Assembly: GCA_910575245.1 (NCBI GenBank)
Contig: CAJTEN010000007.1
Span: 163,323-227,322, forward strand
DNA from: Clostridia bacterium
GTDB lineage: Bacteria; Bacillota; Clostridia; Lachnospirales; Lachnospiraceae
DNA: 64,000 nucleotides
Direction: 5' to 3'
Shown: positions 63,423-64,000 of the stretch, piece by piece
Numbering within the stretch: position 1 is the first letter of the stretch
How the letters are laid out: each line of letters begins with the position of its first letter
Notes under the pieces: generated by a model
What the model saw: the letters and a program-made list of their open reading frames with translations, nothing else
Database searches by the model: none
What the model was told of the DNA's origin: nothing
Made by a program: the position numbers and the translations under genes

Positions 63423-63451
63423 TTGACACTGAAAAAGTTTTTTGCTAGAAT
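63423..63451 (+). promoter_or_regulatory. Promoter of the tRNA-Ser genes
   Basis: TTGACA (63423-63428), 17 bases, then TAGAAT (63446-63451), about 40 bases before the first tRNA gene. Confidence 0.8.
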
Positions 63452-63492
63452 AATTTTTGCGCTGAACGAGAGGGAAAGCGCGAAGCGAATTT

Positions 63493-63578
63493 GGAGAGGT
63501 ATCGAAGTGGTCATAACGAGGCGGTCTTGAAAACCGTTTGTCCGCAAGGGCGCGTGGGTTCGAATCCCACCCTCTCCG
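63493..63578 (+). tRNA. tRNA-Ser (anticodon TGA)
   Basis: The acceptor stem GGAGAGG pairs with CCTCTCC. The anticodon loop CTTGAAA shows TGA, flanked by GCGGT / ACCGT. A long variable arm (TTTGTCCGCAAGGGCGC) and the T loop GGTTCGAATCC follow. The long variable arm and the anticodon both indicate serine. CCA is not encoded. Confidence 0.93.
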
Positions 63579-63712
63579 CTGGAGATACTTCTCCAACCGA
63601 ACCCTGTGTAAGCCGTGGGACAAAGTGGCTGTCAGGCATTATATAATCCTGTCGGGAATGGATTTTCAGACAGAGAATCATAATGATTAGGTAAGCATAG
63701 TTAGCTATATTT

Positions 63713-63802
63713 GGAGAAGTACCCAAGATGGCTGAAGGGACACCCCTGGAAAGGGTGCAGGTCGTTAATAGCGGCGCGAGGGTTCAAATCCCTCCTTCTC
63801 CG
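63713..63802 (+). tRNA. tRNA-Ser (anticodon GGA)
   Basis: The acceptor stem GGAGAAG pairs with CTTCTCC. The anticodon loop CTGGAAA shows GGA, flanked by CACCC / GGGTG. A long variable arm (CAGGTCGTTAATAGCGGCGC) and the T loop GGTTCAAATCC follow. The 134 bases between the two tRNA genes hold no gene. Confidence 0.93.
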
Positions 63803-63839
63803 TTCGTATCAATGTAACAGTTCGCAGATACGAGACAGA

Positions 63840-64000
63840 ACCTTGACAAATAAACAGTAATGCAACCCTGAAAATTCAGAGAGAAAATACCGGCGGAAGC
63901 CGGAGGAAAAGTTCTTACGGATTTTTCAGAGAGTATCAGGAAGATACGGACCCAAACAGTAAATGTTTAGGAAACGGATGCAAAAAAGCCAAGCTTGTTT
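63840..64000 (+). other. Possible rRNA operon leader or spacer
   Basis: After the second tRNA the sequence reads CCTTGACAAATAAACAGTAA, then TGCAACCCTGAAAATTCAGA, a style seen in front of rRNA genes in Clostridia. It has small hairpins (CCGG CGGAAG CCGG) and no open frame up to the edge. A 16S rRNA gene may begin beyond 64000. The call is tentative. Confidence 0.3.

Noticed and set aside
63840..63900. TTGACA in the last segment as a promoter
   Set aside because: No -10 box lies at 16-18 bases. The surrounding sequence looks more like an rRNA leader or spacer than a promoter.

Overview
The window looks like a chromosomal stretch of a gut-type Firmicute of the class Clostridia, most likely Lachnospiraceae. 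The basis is AGGAGG-type ribosome binding sites, an LplA/LplB/LplC-type sugar importer beside GH130 enzymes, DUF4179-type anti-sigma proteins, Maff2 and TnpV remnants, and the order tsaE-tsaB-rimI ... rnz-tsaD-ispD followed by two tRNA-Ser genes. The left third is AT-rich and mobile. The right third is more GC-rich and mostly chromosomal backbone.

Region by region. (1) 1-17.2 kb is a mobilizable element. It has a ParM/ParR-like pair, a candidate oriT, MobC, a MOBP-type relaxase and TnpV, then a defence block. The block holds a small XRE controller with a palindromic operator on its promoter, HsdM, HsdS, a DUF4062 protein, a DUF1016/YhcG-type PD-(D/E)XK nuclease, HsdR, and a 1246-residue membrane-anchored YobI-type P-loop NTPase. 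The element seems to end at 17.06-17.23 kb, where tandem arm-type repeats precede the last 17 codons and terminator of an EF-Tu (tuf) gene. (2) 17.3-22.9 kb is the wreck of a second element. It starts with another arm-type repeat and carries an IS1634-type insertion sequence and broken HTH, cytidine deaminase, VirD4 and Maff2 genes. (3) 22.9-28.5 kb is an accessory patch: TetR with two alpha/beta hydrolases, a group II intron fragment fused to an IS256 fragment, an LD-carboxypeptidase, and a flavin reductase with a MarR regulator. (4) 28.5-30.1 kb holds two decayed genes, a phosphodiesterase and a sucrose phosphorylase, and structured repeats. (5) 30.3-40.7 kb has a very large secreted surface protein, a nucleotidyltransferase, an orphan hisB, and two divergent ECF sigma/anti-sigma pairs. 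(6) 40.8-56.7 kb is a mannoside-utilization locus with several deletions: a LacI stub, a truncated LplB-type permease, an intact LplC-type permease and lipoprotein, two GH130 paralogues, a GH38 alpha-mannosidase stub fused in frame to another gene, a GH3 enzyme and a LytTR two-component system. An ABC-class ATPase, BirA-controlled bioY and a DUF1284 gene are interspersed. (7) 56.7-64 kb is backbone: a MITE, the t6A genes tsaE, tsaB and tsaD with rimI, rnz, ispD, two tRNA-Ser genes and a possible rRNA leader.

How the genes work together. The most coherent unit is the type I restriction-modification block. Its unusual feature is the DUF4062 and DUF1016 pair between hsdS and hsdR, with the YobI-type NTPase just downstream, all on one mobilizable element. 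The carbohydrate locus still has a binding protein and one permease, but its second permease, regulator and alpha-mannosidase are broken, so the importer may be dead unless replaced elsewhere. Two structural repeat families (a stem-loop family built on GGCTGAACTGTT, and a 160-bp MITE inserted into one of its copies) run through the right half. All functional names are family assignments made by reading the proteins. No database search was possible.
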